Source of the DNA: Waddliaceae bacterium
Lineage (GTDB): Bacteria > Chlamydiota > Chlamydiia > Chlamydiales > JABHNK01
NCBI GenBank assembly: GCA_018694295.1
Contig: JABHNK010000003.1
Location: 1 to 34,418 of the forward strand
Reading direction: 5' to 3'
Length of the DNA: 34,418 nucleotides
Below the pieces are notes generated by a model. It was not told the DNA's origin. It ran no database searches and saw only the letters and a program-made list of their open reading frames with translations. Each line of letters opens with the position of its first letter. The stretch's first letter is position 1. Position numbers and translations under genes: made by a program. Below are positions 10,043 to 16,515 of the stretch, piece by piece.

Positions 10043-10891
10043 TTATGACACTTTCCCGGCAAACGTTGCTGTTTCTTGTATTTCTATTCCTTTAGGTGTC
10101 ACTTTTGCTCGGTAGAAAGGTCTACCGTCGAAGGTTAGTGTCACAGTATCTCTTTCTCCTCCGGGATCTAATGAGCAGCTATCGAGTAGTATGCAGTCTC
10201 CGACAGAGGCTTCTTGCCATTGGTGTAATGTCATTGTCGTCGATCCTGCTTCGATATGTAGTACGACGTCCATTTTCCGTGCGATATCTTGTGGTATTGC
10301 AGTGGGTTTTTTTGGTGAGAATTGTTTTTTCCATGCTTCACGGAATGGTGTTGTTATAACGACACGACCTAAAGCTTTTTGTTGTCCTAGTGTTATCGCG
10401 ACATCGATACAATATGCATCTTCTTGTGGAACGCCCTCTTCCGCCGATATTACTGGTGTTAGTTCTTCAGCAAATTTTATTGTGCTGAAGGTGTTGAGCA
10501 CTTCTAATGTTATAAAGCGTAAGAATCCTTTTTTAAATTCCGCATTTTCATCGAAGACTTTTTTTGTCGTATCTTTAAATAGCAGTTCTGTCATGAGGTT
10601 TGTAATGTCTGCATCGTTCATCAGCCAACACACGCTTCCTTGCAATGGCGAGAATATTATATGCAATGGCTTAGCATCGTCTGCGAAGCCTTCTGTTATT
10701 GTCTGTGCAGATCGCCATTCTGCTTTTTGTTGTGTTATGGAAAAGTTGTCTATCTGTAGTGATCGTGACAGTTGCGTTGCGAAAGAGTCCCATAGAAATT
10801 TTGGTGTCTCGCCAAAGAGTGGTATTTCGTCACGTTGGAGCAATGTTTGCTCTACCTGTTCGAGTCTTACGTATAAAGGTTCTGATGTCAT
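10043..10891 (-). CDS. sctQ: SctQ N-terminal part as a separate gene (SpoA1 domain)
   Basis: The 282-aa soluble protein sits where CdsQ is expected, between sctP and the SpoA2 gene. The N-terminal two thirds (residues about 1-195) resemble the SctQ N-terminal domain (FLWDSFATQLSRSL, LHIIFSPLQGSVCWLMNDAD). Residues about 205-275 read as a SpoA fold (RKMDVVLHIEAGSTTMTLHQWQ, VGDCILLDSCSLDP, VTLTFDGRPFYRAKV). Together with the following gene it would build the cytoplasmic sorting platform that docks SctN and chaperone-substrate complexes. An in-frame TTG one codon upstream (10894) has better Shine-Dalgarno spacing to AAGGGG than the ATG chosen here, so the exact start is open. A 22-bp perfect palindrome lies just upstream. 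The product stops cleanly after the SpoA domain, with no sign of a simple frameshift joining the two halves. Confidence 0.8.
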   Translation of the reverse strand: MTSEPLYVRLEQVEQTLLQRDEIPLFGETPKFLWDSFATQLSRSLQIDNFSITQQKAEWRSAQTITEGFADDAKPLHIIFSPLQGSVCWLMNDADITNLMTELLFKDTTKKVFDENAEFKKGFLRFITLEVLNTFSTIKFAEELTPVISAEEGVPQEDAYCIDVAITLGQQKALGRVVITTPFREAWKKQFSPKKPTAIPQDIARKMDVVLHIEAGSTTMTLHQWQEASVGDCILLDSCSLDPGGERDTVTLTFDGRPFYRAKVTPKGIEIQETATFAGKVS

Positions 10892-10918
10892 CAAGATACA
10901 CCCCTTCTGTTAATAACA

Positions 10919-10940
10919 TAGTATGTATATATACATACTA
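10919..10940. promoter_or_regulatory. 22-bp perfect palindrome upstream of sctQ N-terminal gene
   Basis: TAGTATGTATATATACATACTA is perfectly self-complementary. It lies 28 bp upstream of the sctQ start, in the 107-bp gap after sctP. It could be an operator for a dimeric regulator or a cruciform; function is unproven. Confidence 0.5.
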
Positions 10941-10998
10941 AGTTACCATCTCCGGCAAAAATTCTAAAGGATAAAGTTCAAAACCAAGCGAATATCGT

Positions 10999-12393
10999 CT
11001 ATTCTTCACCGCCTTCTTGTTCCTGGTTTTGTTGTTGAGGATTTCTTCCCTGCTGCTGTTGTTGTCCACGACCTCGTTCTCTGCCAGCGAATGGGTTTGC
11101 CGCTTCTGCTATTGCCGTCTCTGGCTCTGTTGTCGCAACGAGGATATGAAGAGTGAAGCCTTTGTCTTCTAATGACTTATGAAGCATCGCCTGGTTTGCC
11201 ATGTTGTCAATAGCTGTTTTTGCTTCGTTTGAGAGGTTGTTAAATGTTATATTATACTCGCCTTTTGCGCTGTTATATTCTTTGATGGTGAAGTCTGCTC
11301 CTTCAAACATCGGCGGATATTTTATCGTCACCGTCGTTGTTGTCTCTCCATTACTTTTCATGGTAGTTATCTCTTTAGCGACTTGTTCTACCAGCTCTTG
11401 TATATTTTCTATACGTTCTTGTGGTGTTGCCATCGTCGTCTTCATTTCTTCTGTTCCAGGCACGATGCCTTGTTGTGCTGTTAAGTTTTCTGCCACAGGG
11501 ATCGCCACTCCTTCGGAGCGAGGAGCATTGACAGGGATGGCATGTGAAGCTTCTGTCTTAGGTTTTTTGCTTTCAATAACGGCATCTTTATCGACGATGA
11601 TTTCTTTTTTATTGAGAGGCTTCGCGTGTTGTACTTCGGCATCTTTCTTAGGGATCGTCGCCGTAGCTTTTGTTGTATCTTTAGGAATGTCTTTAGGGAG
11701 ATCTTTAGGGAGATCTTTAGGTGTATCTTTAGGTGTATCTTTAGGGAGATCTTTAGGGATATTATCGCTGACAGGACGTTCGGAGAGAGGTCTTCCTTTA
11801 TCGACAGCAACGTTTTCACGAGGGATGTCTTTAGGAATGTCTTTAGGAATGTCTTTAGGGATATTATCGCTGACAGGACGTTCGGAGAGAGGCCTTCCTT
11901 TATCGACAGCGACGTTTTCACGAGGGATTTCTTTGGGAATGTCTTTGGGGACATCTTTAAGAACCTCTTCGGGGATTTTCATTGTCGTCATCGGTGTCTC
12001 TTTAGGGATATTTTCGTTTACTGGACGGTCGGAGAGAGGTCTTCCTTTATCGACAGCAACGTTTTCAGCAGGGTTTTTTTTAGGTGGCTCTATTGCGTCT
12101 GTCGGTGATGTTGTAGTCATAGCAACGTTTTTCTTATCTCCTTTTTTAGGGATGACACCGCGCGCTGCAGAGTGCGCAGAGTCCCACACAGGGTGCTTTT
12201 TATTTTCTCCTACGCCTTTTTTCTTTTGTAGTTTTGCGTCGGAGCCTTTATCGCTACCATTGTTAAGGATACTCTCAAAAGCCTCTTTATTCTTCGCTTT
12301 TCCAAGCTCTGGCCGCGATTTAATATTCGGCGATTCTTTGTTCTCGATGCCATCGTTTAAATTCGACGAAAATAGTTTTTTTGAGTCTATCAT
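10999..12393 (-). CDS. sctP: SctP-like needle-length/substrate-switch protein (CdsP/CT671 position), repeat-rich
   Basis: The 464-aa, highly hydrophilic protein is placed between SctO and SctQ, the SctP slot. The N-terminal and middle parts (residues about 1-300) are disordered, rich in Lys/Pro/Asp, with three copies of a unit containing VAVDKGRPLS(D/E)RPV separated by IPKD/LPKD/TPKD tetrapeptide runs. The C-terminal 150 residues are compact and FliK-like: TTVTIKYPPMFEGADFTIKE, ITFNNLSNEAKTAIDNMA, FTLHILVATTEPETA, then a Gln-rich tail. SctP/FliK proteins act as rulers and switch secretion specificity, so repeat number may bear on needle length. The longest frame begins at 12441, but the ATG at 12393 is preceded by AAGGAG nine bases upstream and is preferred. 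Assignment rests on position plus the C-terminal fold. Confidence 0.75.
   Translation of the reverse strand: MIDSKKLFSSNLNDGIENKESPNIKSRPELGKAKNKEAFESILNNGSDKGSDAKLQKKKGVGENKKHPVWDSAHSAARGVIPKKGDKKNVAMTTTSPTDAIEPPKKNPAENVAVDKGRPLSDRPVNENIPKETPMTTMKIPEEVLKDVPKDIPKEIPRENVAVDKGRPLSERPVSDNIPKDIPKDIPKDIPRENVAVDKGRPLSERPVSDNIPKDLPKDTPKDTPKDLPKDLPKDIPKDTTKATATIPKKDAEVQHAKPLNKKEIIVDKDAVIESKKPKTEASHAIPVNAPRSEGVAIPVAENLTAQQGIVPGTEEMKTTMATPQERIENIQELVEQVAKEITTMKSNGETTTTVTIKYPPMFEGADFTIKEYNSAKGEYNITFNNLSNEAKTAIDNMANQAMLHKSLEDKGFTLHILVATTEPETAIAEAANPFAGRERGRGQQQQQGRNPQQQNQEQEGGEE
11680..12073. repeat. In-frame tandem repeats within sctP
   Basis: Three nearly identical units of about 69 bp start at about 11756, 11858 and 12005 and encode the VAVDKGRPLS block. 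Runs of a 12-bp unit (TCTTTAGGNATG and variants, about 11680-11755 and 11825-11857) encode the xPKD tetrapeptides. High nucleotide identity between copies implies recent expansion and likely length variation between strains. Confidence 0.85.
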
Positions 12394-12472
12394 TTTTTTA
12401 TTCTCCTTATCCATAAAATAAACCTGCAAATTCATCTTCATCTTTTTGCGAGTTTATTTCATGCCATTGGTA

Positions 12473-12967
12473 TTACATATTTTTCTTTGTGATATGCATC
12501 ACTATCCCCACCTCATCGAGTTCCAAAGCCTCTTTGAGTTCTAGTTCTTTTCGCATATCTTTCATCCATTCTTTTTTATGCATCTCGATCTTGTCGACTT
12601 CTTGACGTCGTTGTCGAAGTTCTTCTTTGGCATTTTCGAGGTTTTGTTTTGCAACTTTTACCTGCTCTTTTTGCTCTACGACCTTCTGCTCTTCGACGAC
12701 GAGCTTCTCTTGTACGACGTCGATATATGCTCTCATCTGCTGTATTTTTTCCGACGTCGTCTCTTTGTCGAGGGTAAGGCGCAGCTGATCGATTTTATCG
12801 TGATAGTGCTGTTTTACTTTATCGCGGCGCTGCTCACATTTCAAGAGCTTATCTTTCTCATTTTCAAGCTCTTCTTCACGTTGTTTTACTACGCGTTCTG
12901 CTTCATCGACGCGTCTTTCTTTGATTTTGAGGACCTCTTGAAGAGGATACTCCGGCATTTTATTCAT
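12473..12967 (-). CDS. sctO: SctO-like T3S central stalk protein (CdsO/CT670)
   Basis: The 164-aa protein is almost entirely charged alpha-helix that should form a two-helix antiparallel coiled coil, the shape of SctO/FliJ stalk proteins that enter the SctN hexamer. The N-terminal PEYPLQEVLKIKERRVDEAE is the chlamydial CdsO-type opening. It lies 14 bp after sctN and before sctP, the conserved order. The ATG at codon 4 (MPEYPLQ, 12958) would match the family start slightly better; the upstream start has a weak GAGA-type ribosome site. Length agrees with the Chlamydia protein (about 168 aa). Confidence 0.87.
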   Translation of the reverse strand: MNKMPEYPLQEVLKIKERRVDEAERVVKQREEELENEKDKLLKCEQRRDKVKQHYHDKIDQLRLTLDKETTSEKIQQMRAYIDVVQEKLVVEEQKVVEQKEQVKVAKQNLENAKEELRQRRQEVDKIEMHKKEWMKDMRKELELKEALELDEVGIVMHITKKNM

Positions 12968-12981
12968 CAGCTGTCTCTCAC

Positions 12982-14370
12982 CTATCGTAATGTCGCGCGC
13001 ATCTGCTGCAGTGTCTCTTCGAAGCTAGATTTTTCATCTATTTTCTGCTTCAAGAAGCTATTGACCCTATCGATATAGTCTATAGCGTTGTCGACACCTT
13101 TGTCGGACCCTCTTTTATATTCCCCGATTTTTATTAGCAGTTCGTTCTTTTTATACGTCGATAATATCTCTCGTATCTTTCCAACCATCTGTAGGTGTTC
13201 GTCGTCGTCGATAGAGTTTATCACTCGGCTTACTGATGATAGGACGTCTACTGCGGGGTAATGATATTGCCGTGCGAGGTCTGCCGACAGTATCACGTGT
13301 CCATCGAGTATCGAGCGCACTTCATCGGCGACGGGTTCGTTCATATCATCGCCTGCGACGAGGACGGTATAGAATGCTGTTATCGATCCTTTGTCAGAAT
13401 TCCCTGATCTTTCAAGAAGCTTCGGCAATGTCGAGAACACCGAAGGGGTATATCCTGCTCGTGCTGGTGGCTCGCCGGCGGCGAGGCCGACTTCACGCAA
13501 TGCTCTTGCGAAGCGCGTCACCGAGTCCATCATAAAGATAACTTTTTTTCCTTGAGCGCGGAAGTATTCTGCTATTGCTGTGCCGACATATGCGGCGTTA
13601 AGGCGTAGCTGTGAAGGCTGGTCCGACGTCGAGACGACAAGCACCGACCTTTTAAGCCCTTCTTCGCCGAGGGACTCTTCGATGAAATCACGGAGTTCTC
13701 GTCCGCGCTCACCGACGAGGGCGATGACGTTGACGTCGGCATAAGCGTTACGTGCTATCATCCCCATAAGCGTCGACTTACCACCTCCTGCTGCTGCGAA
13801 GATACCGACACGCTGTCCTTCTCCTACTGTAAGCGTACCATCGAGGACTCTTACTCCTGTAGGCATAGGAACTTCTATACGTTTACGTGTCATGGGGTCT
13901 GGCGGTGCAGCGTATATCGAGGCTTGTTCTGTTAGCTCTAGTGGTCCTTTAGTTTTCTCGTCTATGGGTTCACCGAGGCCATTGAGGACTCTTCCTAGTA
14001 GAGCATCTCCGACTTTTATATTGAGCGGCATTCCTGTCGCTATAACTTCCGATGAGGGCCCTATTCCTGCCATATCTCCTAGCGGCGACAGGAACACCTC
14101 TTCTCTTGTGAATCCAACTACTTCGACTTGTAGAGGTTCTGCATTTTCTCTTTTCACCAGGCACAGCTCACCGATCTTAACTCGTGGCACGACGGCACGG
14201 ATAAGCATCCCGACGATCTCTGTTATTCTGCCGCTGACTGTCGTAACTTGTACATCTTCGAGCTCGTCGAAGATCTTATCGAATTGATCTTCTATACCTT
14301 TTTCTTTTGCTTTGGAGGTAGTTTTTGGGGTGGGCTTGGATTTAGGTTTGTCTTTTGCTTTTTCTTCCAT
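12982..14370 (-). CDS. sctN: Type III secretion ATPase SctN (CdsN)
   Basis: This is the hexameric cytoplasmic ATPase that strips chaperones and unfolds T3S substrates. After a Lys-rich N-terminal tail (residues about 1-25) comes the beta-barrel ([24 protein letters not shown]). The RecA-like core follows: Walker [19 protein letters not shown] at about 185-202, [20 protein letters not shown], Walker [19 protein letters not shown] at about 280-297, and [22 protein letters not shown], a hallmark of the SctN/FliI branch. The C-terminal domain ([15 protein letters not shown]) is complete. At 462 aa it is near the usual 430-450 plus the basic tail. It is followed 14 bp later by its stalk partner sctO. 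Confidence 0.97.
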   Translation of the reverse strand: MEEKAKDKPKSKPTPKTTSKAKEKGIEDQFDKIFDELEDVQVTTVSGRITEIVGMLIRAVVPRVKIGELCLVKRENAEPLQVEVVGFTREEVFLSPLGDMAGIGPSSEVIATGMPLNIKVGDALLGRVLNGLGEPIDEKTKGPLELTEQASIYAAPPDPMTRKRIEVPMPTGVRVLDGTLTVGEGQRVGIFAAAGGGKSTLMGMIARNAYADVNVIALVGERGRELRDFIEESLGEEGLKRSVLVVSTSDQPSQLRLNAAYVGTAIAEYFRAQGKKVIFMMDSVTRFARALREVGLAAGEPPARAGYTPSVFSTLPKLLERSGNSDKGSITAFYTVLVAGDDMNEPVADEVRSILDGHVILSADLARQYHYPAVDVLSSVSRVINSIDDDEHLQMVGKIREILSTYKKNELLIKIGEYKRGSDKGVDNAIDYIDRVNSFLKQKIDEKSSFEETLQQMRATLR

Positions 14371-14420
14371 TGTGTATATGCAGCCTCTTTTTTTTTATTC
14401 TGAACAGGAATTTTCTACCT

Positions 14421-14451
14421 CATTGAACAATGCTCAATGTTCAATGTTCAT
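14421..14451. repeat. Short degenerate tandem repeat (ATTGAACA/TCAATGTT family)
   Basis: CATTGAACAATGCTCAATGTTCAATGTTCA lies in the 90-bp gap between the CT668-like gene and sctN. The same words recur at 16438-16490. The units form overlapping inverted repeats, so a small hairpin is possible. Confidence 0.65.
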
Positions 14452-14460
14452 GTAGCGGCG

Positions 14461-15177
14461 TTATACCTGTACATTCATCACTGTCTTTGTTGACTCTATA
14501 GCTTTAGAGAGTAGGCTGGTGAAAAATTCTATCTCGCGTGTTATCGTATGGACTTTTATCTGTACGGTAAGCATCGCTGCCGGTGACATTACCGCTCCTG
14601 CTTCGCCCATCATCTCCATCCGCGCTCCTAACGTTTCCAGGGAATTTTGGCTGTCGGTGAGCATGTTAAGAAATTTCTGTACGGGTTTAAGCCCTTTCGT
14701 CTCTGCGGGTTCTACGACATATTCTTCACCGACTTTAGATAATGCCACCTGAAGATTTTGGTCGATATTATCGAGGCGGTTTTTAAGGAGACGCTGTACC
14801 GAGCTTTTGAAGTTGACGTCGGGGTCTTGTAGAGTCTCGCGCAGCTGTGCTATAGTTTTCGCTGCTTCTCTGCTGCTGTTGACAAGTTTCTGTGCCGAGA
14901 AATTCTCTCGCCTTCCGCCGATGGTATTTCCTATACGGCTTACCTCTTCCATAACGGTAGGCTTTGCGATAGGTTTCTCTGTATCTTTTTCGATCTTTGT
15001 TTCGACTCCGACCTTTGTGGCGTCATTTTTATCGATACGCTGCATAAGAGCTTCGAAGCTTGTGCTTCCGACGCCAGCGTTCATCTGCGCTTCTAGGCGC
15101 TGTTTCATGATATCCTGTATAGGCTTAGTATCAGCGCCGGCTAGCTTCTTAAGCTTCTGTATCTTATCTAATGCCAT
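14461..15177 (-). CDS. CT668-position protein; candidate T3S inner-rod protein (SctI-like C terminus)
   Basis: The 238-aa soluble, mostly helical protein is encoded between cdsG and sctN, as CT668 is in Chlamydia. It has no signal peptide or membrane segment. Its last 40 residues (SPAAMLTVQIKVHTITREIE, then FFTSLLSKAIESTKTVMNVQ) follow the pattern of inner-rod SctI proteins such as YscI/PrgJ: a 'leucine-x-x-Gln' opening, an 'xxxE(I/L)E' helix turn, a Lys in 'SKA' and a terminal Gln. SctI has been hard to identify in Chlamydiae by sequence search. The long N-terminal part (residues about 1-195) is not typical of SctI (about 80-140 aa) and may be regulatory or chaperone-binding. Position is certain, the inner-rod role is inference. 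The gene is separated from cdsG by 21 bp. Confidence 0.55.
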   Translation of the reverse strand: MALDKIQKLKKLAGADTKPIQDIMKQRLEAQMNAGVGSTSFEALMQRIDKNDATKVGVETKIEKDTEKPIAKPTVMEEVSRIGNTIGGRRENFSAQKLVNSSREAAKTIAQLRETLQDPDVNFKSSVQRLLKNRLDNIDQNLQVALSKVGEEYVVEPAETKGLKPVQKFLNMLTDSQNSLETLGARMEMMGEAGAVMSPAAMLTVQIKVHTITREIEFFTSLLSKAIESTKTVMNVQV

Positions 15178-15198
15178 GATATCGCCTCATGTTTTTTT

Positions 15199-15630
15199 TT
15201 ACAGGATGAATTTCTTTTTATTTTCGCTTTTTAAGTCTTTTTCGTTCCACTCCAAAGCCACCTTCCCAAGGTTTTGTATTGCAGGGTCTTCGGTTTTTTT
15301 CATCGTCGTCTTTATAAGTTTCTCGCCTTCGCCTTGTTTATCGTCGGAGAGGACATACGACAGCCCCAGGAACATCGTGGCAAGGTCATTATCGGGTTCT
15401 TTATCGATTACTTGCTCGAAAAGATCAGCAGCTTCCTTGTGCTGGAGTTTGTTAAGATATATATATCCTATCCCTATCATCGGTGCTGTGCTTTCAGGTT
15501 TTAATATGTTCGCCGCGTGAAAAAGCCTGTGGGCTGCTCCTTCGTCGAGGTTTTTCACAGCGATGAATCCCGCTTCGATCATATTGCCGAAATCTTCTTG
15601 GTATGGCGTCATGGTATTTTCTGATGACAT
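15199..15630 (-). CDS. cdsG: CdsG-like TPR chaperone of the needle subunit (CT667)
   Basis: The 143-aa cytoplasmic protein has tetratricopeptide-type helical pairs: GAAHRLFHAANILKPESTAP, then MIGIGYIYLNKLQHKEAADL, FEQVIDKEPDNDLATMFLGL and a partial third. YscG/PscG-type chaperones hold needle subunits monomeric before export, and CdsG with CdsE is the reported chaperone pair for CdsF in C. trachomatis. Gene order cdsE-cdsF-cdsG is conserved here. A 121-bp gap separates it from cdsF. Assignment combines TPR pattern and position. Confidence 0.78.
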   Translation of the reverse strand: MSSENTMTPYQEDFGNMIEAGFIAVKNLDEGAAHRLFHAANILKPESTAPMIGIGYIYLNKLQHKEAADLFEQVIDKEPDNDLATMFLGLSYVLSDDKQGEGEKLIKTTMKKTEDPAIQNLGKVALEWNEKDLKSENKKKFIL

Positions 15631-15751
15631 ATCGATATCCTTAAAATATGTATTTTACTTTTCGTTTTAGCACAAAATGCCATGACAGCCATGTGTATGG
15701 ATACCACAAGGCATCATAATACTTTTCATCAACATCAAGTTAGCAAAAGCA

Positions 15752-16015
15752 TTACTTGATATTACGTGACATTGATTGTACCGACTGGTGTGATGCTGAT
15801 ATCACTGCCGAGCTCATCTCTGAAAACTGTGCAAGCCTATTCATAAGAAGCTGCATGTCGAACATATTTCCGATGCTGACAGAGCTTCCTGCGCTTTTTA
15901 TTGTTTGAAGCTTAGCTTTAGCTTCTGACATAGCTCCAGTAATCATTCCGGTAATATCTTCTAAGACAAAGCCGATCTGATCTTTTGTTGATTTTGATGT
16001 AAATGTTTCTGCCAT
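15752..16015 (-). CDS. sctF: T3S needle filament subunit SctF (CdsF)
   Basis: The 87-aa protein is the right size for a needle subunit. It is helix-loop-helix in character, with the C-terminal helix MQLLMNRLAQFSEMSSAVIS followed by SMSRNIK, the pattern known for chlamydial CdsF. It lacks a classical signal peptide, as expected for a T3S-exported subunit. Unlike many SctF proteins it has a glycine/serine turn (SAGSSVSIGN) in place of the Pro-rich turn. It is 41 bp downstream of cdsE and upstream of cdsG, both likely its chaperones. Confidence 0.87.
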   Translation of the reverse strand: MAETFTSKSTKDQIGFVLEDITGMITGAMSEAKAKLQTIKSAGSSVSIGNMFDMQLLMNRLAQFSEMSSAVISASHQSVQSMSRNIK

Positions 16016-16056
16016 AACCCTTTCTCCTTTATCGTGTTATGTTGCCACCTTTTCTT

Positions 16057-16290
16057 TTATCGTTTTTTGTCGACGACGCTCATCAGGGCATTATATCCAT
16101 GAAGCACGGCGCCGAGTTTATCATATTCTTCACTATCGCCTCCTTTACGGAGGGTATTTTTTATCGCAGCAACTTTTGTTGCTATATCGTTTGTTATTTC
16201 TTTTTTCTTTGCGAAGTTTTTCATGTCACGCTCGAGGTCAAAGACGAAGGTATCATCATTTTTCGTTTTCTGTTCTTCCATGCCAAACAT
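16057..16290 (-). CDS. cdsE: CdsE-like needle chaperone (CT665)
   Basis: The 77-aa protein has an N-terminal segment TFVFDLERDMKNFAKKKEI and a helical remainder ending NALMSVVDKKR, consistent with CT665-type small proteins. By analogy to YscE/PscE it pairs with the TPR chaperone CdsG to bind the needle protein encoded between them. The start has AAGGACGACGATACT upstream. It appears to be the first gene of a transcript that begins within the 221-bp gap after sctD. Sequence conservation in this small family is low, so the call leans on order and size. Confidence 0.72.
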   Translation of the reverse strand: MFGMEEQKTKNDDTFVFDLERDMKNFAKKKEITNDIATKVAAIKNTLRKGGDSEEYDKLGAVLHGYNALMSVVDKKR

Positions 16291-16319
16291 AGTATCGTCG
16301 TCCTTGTAATGTATTCTTT

Positions 16320-16366
16320 CGCGCGTACGCGTACGTCTACGCGCGTTATCGCGCGCGTGCGCGCAT
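16320..16366. repeat. Alternating purine-pyrimidine CG-rich tract in cdsE leader
   Basis: About 47 bp are almost wholly alternating CG/CA/TA steps. This is Z-DNA-prone sequence in an otherwise AT-rich gap. On the minus (transcribed) strand it contains CGCGCG-ATAA-CGCGCG, a perfect hairpin, between the likely promoter and the cdsE start codon. Confidence 0.8.
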
Positions 16367-16382
16367 AAGTATAATATGTGAC

Positions 16383-16409
16383 ATTATACCTTACTTCTTA
16401 TGTTGTAAA
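16383..16409 (-). promoter_or_regulatory. Putative promoter for cdsE-cdsF-cdsG
   Basis: On the minus strand TTTACA (16409-16404) is followed after 15 bp by TATAAT (16388-16383), 93 bp upstream of cdsE. The -10 is consensus; the spacer is short, so the -35 is uncertain. Confidence 0.4.
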
Positions 16410-16437
16410 AGAATTACTCTTTATAAGCAACCGAATT

Positions 16438-16490
16438 CAATGATCAATTATCAATGATCAATGATCAATGCTCAATGTTCATTGTTCAAT
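16438..16490. repeat. Degenerate ATCAATG/TTCAATG tandem array
   Basis: Seven to eight 7-bp units (ATGATCA, ATTATCA, ATGCTCA, ATGTTCA variants) run continuously just downstream of the sctD stop. They are related to the array at 14421-14451. Function unknown; adjoining units can pair as hairpins. Confidence 0.75.
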
Positions 16491-16515
16491 GTAAATGCGA
16501 CGAAGTCGCATTTAC
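16491..16515 (-). terminator. Hairpin at the end of sctD
   Basis: An 11-bp perfect stem (GTAAATGCGAC/GTCGCATTTAC) with a 3-nt loop overlaps the sctD stop codon. There is no T tract on either strand, so it is a possible 3' stabiliser or weak terminator, not a canonical one. Confidence 0.45.

Noticed and set aside
11201-12421. 406-codon plus-strand open frame with SLG repeats
   Set aside because: It is antisense to the sctP tandem repeats and simply mirrors them; the sctP frame has a strong ribosome site and a FliK-like C terminus.
14421-16490. CRISPR array
   Set aside because: The repeats are 7-bp degenerate units without spacers, and no cas genes are present.
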